64,000 nucleotides of DNA, taken from positions 124,001-188,000 of the forward strand of contig JAOVVO010000047.1 in the NCBI GenBank assembly GCA_028564675.1, written 5' to 3'. A program made the position numbers and the translations under genes. This document shows, piece by piece, positions 58,687 to 64,000 of the stretch (positions are counted from its first letter, which is position 1; every line of letters begins with the position of its first letter). The notes beneath the pieces were generated by a model. It had not been told where the DNA came from, did no database searches, and saw only the letters and a list, made by a program, of their open reading frames with translations. The stretch comes from Onchocerca lupi (taxonomy: Eukaryota > Nematoda > Chromadorea > Rhabditida > Onchocercidae).

Positions 58687-61470
58687 ATTCTAAAAAAATT
58701 CTCCAAGTTAAGATTTAAATATAGAAATCGAACTTAGCAAATCTTATAATATATTTTGATTAAAGTTTTGGTTTTTTTTCTGGTGTGAATTACAATTTTA
58801 TGATTGGTGTCATAAGATTAGAAAATGATAATTTAAGATGCGGTGACAGAAGCGCCTGCATGGAAAATGGCACATTTGCCTCCGAAGCTTTCATCTAATG
58901 CAAACGAAATCAAATCAACGGGAAATAAACAGGGAATTGGTAAACATGTTGGAGTAACACTTTCCAGAGGTTCAGTTTTGTTTGTTTGTTCTCATTAACA
59001 TTCCGCACAGGCTGAATATAATTAGGATATTTCGATGATATTGAGTTACAGTATCGTGCAAATACTTAAACTTCAAAATACAATTTAAAATTTTTTCGCA
59101 CTAGAAAATTTTTGGCTCATGAAATCAAACATACGAATAATGAATTTTTTTCATATCTAGAGTATAACATGTCTGTTTTCCGTTTTCCTATTCTATCATT
59201 CGTTGGTTGTTTCTCTCAATTTTGTCAATTTTATGTAATAAACTTCTGTTTGTATGGCGAAACAAAAAGTAATTTTTTGTGATTTTTTGTAATTATTTTC
59301 AAGCTGGTTCTCAACGCCAGCCTGACGAATAGTTTGCTTTTGCAAATATCAACTTACTGTAAGTAGTTATGCTTGAAAACAAAATAAAAATTTGTAATAT
59401 TTCAGAGAGTACAGAGCATGTGGAAGCAGCTATAAAGAAAGCATGCATAGCAATCCGTGAATCTGTGAATCTACTGAATGGTTTAGATGGTAGTGCAGGA
59501 GATGGTGATTGTGGAAGTACTCTAAAAGTTGGTGCTGATAGTAAGTTTCAGTTATTCAGAGTAAAATCATCATACCACTTATTATGTGGAGAAGGAGAAA
59601 AAAAGAATAGTAATAATTGTAATTTGGCAGTATTGTTTGCTTTGTGTGGTGTTGCCATCTATATTTATACTTGAATCATTTTTGAACATCACCTTGCAGA
59701 AATTTTAAAATGTTTGGACGAAGGAAAACTTGAATGCGACAGGCCTCGATCGTTATTCAATGAAATTTCACAAATATTTGAAGATGATGTTGGTGGTACA
59801 GCTGGAGCTGTAAGTTTCCAAATCTTTTTAGTTTCAAAACTTTTATGCTTCGCTTTTGATATATTGATTGGGACAACTGGATCTTAATTCATCGGTCTTT
59901 ATATGTAGTAATTAATAAGATAAATTACGAAATGATTCATCGACATGCTTTACTTGAAGTTCTTTCAGAAAAGCTTATTCTTTATCATTTCATTATCCAT
60001 ATAGCTGTTTCTGCCTTCTCTGCCTTGAATATTTGTAGAAAAAAAAAGTTATATTTTTAAAATGAAAATTGGTGTGAGTCATATGATGTTTTTATTAATG
60101 ATTATATATATTACTTTCCAGTTGTACGCGTTGATGTTCAGCTCCGCTGCTCAAGCATTTATCGAATCAGCAACTGCGAAAGAATGGTATGTAGCATTGA
60201 AGAATGGTTTAGAGACCATTATGAAATATGGGCAAGCTAAACCAGGTTCTAGATCTATGGTTGGTTTCCTACATTTCTAATCGTCTCTGTTGTAAAAAAT
60301 CAGATTTGACTCAAATGATATGAAATCAGTTAACGTTTAGAATGACCGAGGCGTTAATGACATATATTTTTCTTGAGTTATAGTATCAGTTTATTGATGA
60401 GATTCGTTTCGATTTTCATGCGTACAAAAACTTTCTGTTTTGCTGCATATATTTCACCTTAAATATCGAAAATTACATTATGGAATATTAAATAGTATGA
60501 TATTAGACAAGAACTTTTTTCCTTCTAATTACATCTGAAATCATACGCAACTCTTTTCATGGTAAATTTCGCTTAGCTCATTCACTTTGAAATGGATTTA
60601 TTTATTTTTGATAGCATTTTGTATCAATTTTCCAAAAAATAGTGTAATAATTTGAAATTTTAAATCTTTTTTATTCTTAGAAGTAGGTTTATTCTAAAAC
60701 TCGATGTTAATGTTTCATCCAAACTATAGAATCCTTTATGGAAGAAGTTAGAAAGATCGAATATTCTTCTAGCCTTCAGCAAAATGCATAATCATCGAAG
60801 ATTGTATAAGTTTAATTGCATATATATTTCTTAAGCAAATTCAGAATTTTATTCAGGTCTTTTTCGATGTAATTGACAACTAATAATTCCAGGTAGATCC
60901 TCTACATGCTGCTGTAACAACAATATCGTGTGATAATCCGAAAAAGGCACAGTGGGAAAATGCTGTAAAGGTAATTCTTGTTTTTAATCTTCCTTTTTAC
61001 TTCTGATTTTCAGTACGATTGCAAGACAAAATTACTTATTTGTCAACTTTAAGGAGAAAATATCCAAGTTCAAAAATATATGGGATAATACTAATTATGG
61101 TATTTCTTTCTTGATCTTCATTATCCTCCTTGTATTTGTTGTTCTTAATTATTTTCTGCGTTTATCATTTTAAAAATTGTGTTTTTTAGGGGAATGTCAG
61201 CGACATCATCATTTTTGCTTCTAATTTTAACTGGTCACAAGAATAAGTTGTGATTTGAACTAACTCTTTGCTTCATATTATTTTAATTGGTTTCACCCTT
61301 TTTTTACATGTTTGCAGCAAGCTGAAGAAAAAGCAAAAGCAACTAGTGGCATGCTTGCACAGGTTGGCCGTGCAAGTTATACTTCTTCATTAGTACAAAA
61401 AGAACCAGATGCCGGTGCAGTTGCTGTTTCTATATGGTTGCGAGCAATTTATGAAGCTGTTTATTCGTAA
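54421..61470 (+). CDS. Dihydroxyacetone kinase / triokinase-FMN cyclase (15 exons)
   Basis: Phosphorylates dihydroxyacetone and probably glyceraldehyde with ATP in the cytosol; animal homologues also split FAD to cyclic FMN. Exons: 54421-54534, 54904-55009, 55200-55304, 55452-55543, 55893-56003, 56087-56165, 56362-56562, 56838-56927, 58488-58607, 58838-58969, 59406-59540, 59700-59809, 60122-60259, 60893-60970, 61318-61470; total 587 residues, close to human TKFC (575). The DhaK domain shows LAGGGSGHEP (His68), NYTGDRLNFGLA, MIGDD and GLGIHGEPG with the substrate-binding histidine (about His235). The DhaL domain shows LDGSAGDGDCGSTL (about Asp411, Asp416, Asp418 for Mg-ATP), DDVGGTAGALYALMFSSAA and QVGRASYTSS. 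All key residues are present, so the enzyme should be active. Intron 8 holds a helicase-element copy (56978-58300), making it the longest intron. The start could also be 54367. Confidence 0.97.
56978..58300 (+). mobile_element. PIF1-helicase element, copy 2, in kinase intron 8
   Basis: About 1.3 kb with long imperfect inverted ends. The left end (56978-57080) holds AAATGTTCGTTTGTTTACGA, a poly-A run, GCTTTGACGCAACGTTGCAT and TCGAATAGGAGCGTG. The right end (58190-58300) holds the reverse complement of the same blocks in mirrored order. Inside is only the C-terminal part of the helicase plus a block (57365-57440, CACCGCCAAAACACTCCGAT) that in copy 1 lies after the helicase (31535-31580), so the order has been rearranged. 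It lies in the same orientation as the host gene, 50 bp past exon 8. Confidence 0.75.
57602..58069 (+). pseudogene. C-terminal PIF1-like helicase fragment
   Basis: An open frame of 155 codons equivalent to 30935-31370 of copy 1: TEFLNLLDLPEMPSHVLKLK, IIMLRNIN..SFCNGTRLAI, FKGEGV and CSLDLETDRFSHD. The final motifs are degraded compared with copy 1 (NISKAQGQ has become NYHQQNSGR). Walker A and B regions are absent. It cannot be an active helicase. Confidence 0.75.
58657..58683. repeat. Poly-A run in kinase intron 9
   Basis: A run of about 26 A residues between exons 9 and 10. About 100 bp later (58789-58822) there is a partial copy of exon 9 sequence. Confidence 0.85.
58789..58822 (+). repeat. 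Partial duplicate of kinase exon 9 inside intron 9
   Basis: ATTACAATTTTATGATTGGT plus GTCATAAGATTAG matches the exon 9 sequence at 58561-58594 (TATTACAATTTTACGATTGG, then TATCAGACGATTGG) with about eight differences. It is a decayed internal duplication just upstream of exon 10. Confidence 0.5.
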
Positions 61471-62890
61471 TTCAAATATTAAATTGATTGTATTAGAATT
61501 TCGTGGCACAGCTTGTGAGTAACATCTAAGCATTTAGTAATTGTGTTCTTTTATTGCTACACGGTTCTCATTGGGACCCATATAAGTTGTAATCAATTAT
61601 GGTCCTAGTCTTACTTCTCCGTTCATTTATTTGCCTTAATTAAAAAATTCGATATTTACTTGCCTTAATTAAAAATTCGATTTCATACTCATAATTTTGC
61701 ACGTTTTTTGTTAGAACGGTTAGCATTTGACTGACATCGAAAATATTATATTTGGGGTCGGATAATCTTTGTAATTAGGAAATAGAATCTTTGAAATTTC
61801 AGTAAAACTTTTCGTGAGGCTTTTCAACTAAATCACAAATTTCTTTATGCTCTTGTGTATTAACATCAATCCATAATTGGATAATTCTTTGCACTTGAAC
61901 GATATGATCACTTAATTAGAAAGTTAGGTTTCAATTATCGTAACTTTTGAATCAATTTTTGAATTGAGATATCTTTGAAGATATATAAATTATATGACAT
62001 ATTGCTAAAACCAGTCACGAAAACTAGTGGCAGTCATTTTTCATGTTAAGTAATTTTTGTATTTCTTAAATCCTTCCAACTCAAAAATACCTCAGATATG
62101 AATTTTATACATGATCAAAATTATTGTTGTTGTTATTGTTCCCAGTATAATATGTATCTGAAAGAATCGGAACTGAAAGATTGGAATTTCCATGATTCGT
62201 TTCTTTTCTTTTAGTTTACTTTTTTTTCCTAAATTTGATTTTTAAGAGTTAATATTTGGGGAAAAAATTAGTAAATGTTTCCTACTTCTTTTTTTTTTTT
62301 TTTTTCGAGATTAAAATGAATTTAGATAAGTAGGCAAGAAATTTTGCTGCAAAAAAAAAGGCTTTTCGGTAGTACTGATTGATAAATAGGTATAAGTGGT
62401 AAAAAGAAAAGCTATACATGTAATTTTTCTAGTAAAACTATAATCGAATTTACGGTTAAAAATTGGAAGAAATAAAGGTTTCCAAGGAGGTTACTTTAAA
62501 AGATAAACAATATCGAAATAGAAATTGAATTGTCGAATTTACATTATATTAAGACTTAGGATAAACTGATGAGATGAAAAATGGCGATGGAATTTTCCTC
62601 GCTAACATCTATTCAAATATATTTGAAAAAATATATATGGATGAACATAAGATATATTTTTTTTTGTTTTTTATTTTTGAACAATTAAAATGGCAACATG
62701 TGTTATACAATTCTCAAGTGAATGTAGGTTGTTTCTGCTTTCAGCAAATCCTTTAAAGAACCTTTCAATTTTCTGATCCATCACTGGAAAATATATTACA
62801 TATTTATCATACATCTTCGTTCTTATAGCTTATAGTAAGAGTAAGAGAGAAAAAAAATGTTTTCTTGACATTCAAAAATGTTCCTTTGCA
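61471..62890. other. Kinase 3' flank, no recognised gene
   Basis: A/T-rich sequence with a short internal repeat (GCCTTAATTAAAAA..TTCGAT at 61633-61680) and poly-T/poly-A tracts. A 60-codon frame at 62574-62756 starts MKNGDGIFLANIYSNIFEKI but has no splice or homology support. Confidence 0.4.
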
Positions 62891-62893
62891 GGT

Positions 62894-63064
62894 AAAAAAA
62901 GCAGTAAAAAAAAAAAAAAAAAAACGTACAAAACTACCAAGTCGTGCATAAATTATCGGACATCCGAAAGCGATGGTATCGAAGCTTTTGATGTGAGAAA
63001 TTCTTGCCCGAAACAGTCTTCGTCTCCGATGCGATGGAGTCAAAATGGATCAAGTCCCGAATAA
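62894..63064 (+). CDS. Candidate terminal exon, lysine/serine-rich
   Basis: After the acceptor-like CTTTGCAG (ends 62891), an open frame (phase 1 entry) reads KKSSKKKKKKTYKTTKSCIN, then RTSESDGIEAF, then NSCPKQSSSPMRWSQNGSSP before TAA at 63062-63064. Codon use (GAT, GAA, TCG, CCG) stands out from the A/T background. Upstream exons were not identified; they would have to start after the kinase stop at 61470. The poly-A run coding the lysines is prone to length error. The opposite strand is also open here, so strand is not certain. Confidence 0.35.
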   Translation, partial: KKSSKKKKKKTYKTTKSCINYRTSESDGIEAFDVRNSCPKQSSSPMRWSQNGSSPE

Positions 63065-64000
63065 ATTTTGCTAAATGCGCTTTCTTTTTTTTTTTTTTTT
63101 TTTTCAGCAAAAAAAAAGAATATCTCATATTTTCTGATGGTTATAAATATTTGTTAAAAAGATTCAGTCAGCCTATATATTGGATAATTAATTGACAAGG
63201 TATAAAATTGTGAATCAAACTGCCAATTAATGAGCTTTGAAGTATGGGTCGGAAATTATCAATGCTTAGGACCAATTAAGACAAGTGTTATATGATCACT
63301 TTTCATAATGGTCGCGGACTCATTTTTCTTCGAACTTCGGACAAATTCAAAATTTTTATCTAGTAATTTTTATTTGGTAATTACTGTGACATAATGTAAA
63401 GAAAAACGAGAATTGTTTAAATCCTTACTCATAGAATGATTGATATTTAGATTGCATTTAATTCCTATGTAAGTTATCCAGTCCAAGTCAAGGAATTATG
63501 ATATAATATATTGTTAACAGCTACTGTAGAAGTATCGTAGGTCAGCTTCAACTGTATGCTTTATGAAATGATCTGTTTGAGCAACTACCGTATGAAAATT
63601 ATTCTATTGAAGATAGGCATAATTTTCATGAATAAATCGAATACTACTTTTACGCATTCATTTCAAAATACTTCATTGAATAGATCATGAATCTTTTATT
63701 TCCCAAGAAAATAATCCATTTAATTTTGTGCATTTTTTCAGAATTGAAAAAAATATTTTTTATTTATAAAGAAAATTAGAGGTTCGAAACGTCCAGATTT
63801 TCTCTGTTGTTTAGGAACAGAAAAAAAAAGTTCCTTATAGATAATTTTGATCATTCCAATTCATATAATCATTATCACCGGAACCTCGTATTTTGAGATG
63901 AGATAAAAAATGATATGATAGGGCAGGACTTAAAAAATATTTATTTGAAGATTGTTTAAAATGAAATGAGAAACAAGGAAAAGAAAAGGTGAAATTTGAT
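63065..64000. other. No recognised gene
   Basis: A poly-T run followed by an acceptor-like TTCAG ends at about 63107, then comes a 30-codon frame of no known family. The rest is A/T-rich DNA without a recognisable exon. Confidence 0.4.

Noticed and set aside
1..64000. tRNA, rRNA, CRISPR or bacterial-type insertion
   Set aside because: I looked for cloverleaf-like blocks, repeat-spacer arrays and intron-free bacterial genes and saw none. A dedicated tRNA scan was not possible here.

Overview
The window is nuclear DNA of an animal with very A+T-rich, intron-dense genes. Its genes have short exons, introns of a few hundred bases with T-rich TTTTCAG-type acceptors, and no sign of bacterial operons. 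This, with the gene families and the bare acceptors just upstream of start codons (possible spliced-leader sites), points to a nematode. A spirurid or filarial-type worm is my best guess; that is inference, not proof.

Three protein genes can be assembled exon by exon, all on the + strand and all with consistent splice phases. (1) At 6742-12229 lies a Jagged/Serrate-type Notch ligand, with its N-terminal exons not found: the end of the MNNL region, DSL, only four EGF modules, a VWC/cysteine-rich region, one membrane span and a cytoplasmic tail. (2) At 43879-50595 lies a nine-exon, four-span membrane protein of 434 residues that I cannot name with certainty. (3) At 54421-61470 lies a complete 15-exon dihydroxyacetone kinase (triokinase type, 587 residues) with both DhaK and DhaL active-site motifs.

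A fourth locus, 33298-38644, reads as a broken copy of the cilia protein CFAP36. Conserved exons are interrupted by in-frame stops, a donor is missing, and one exon has a decayed second copy.

The most unusual region is 21.8-28.6 kb, a large diverged inverted duplication (arms of about 3.0 and 3.6 kb around a spacer of about 200 bp). The left arm carries two small genes for predicted secreted proteins on the - strand: a 39-residue peptide and a 223-residue protein with about 19 copies of a charged 9-residue repeat. The right arm carries decayed or diverged partners of both. This is the best candidate for an undescribed, fast-evolving secreted-protein locus.

Mobile DNA is common. There are two copies of a PIF1-type helicase element with inverted ends, one of them sitting inside intron 8 of the kinase gene. 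There is also a pair of direct repeats of about 370 bp around gag/pol-like debris, dispersed repeat fragments, a degraded coiled-coil pseudogene, and many simple repeats. The stretches 1-6.7, 12.6-16.0, 38.7-43.8 and 61.5-64 kb hold little recognisable coding sequence.
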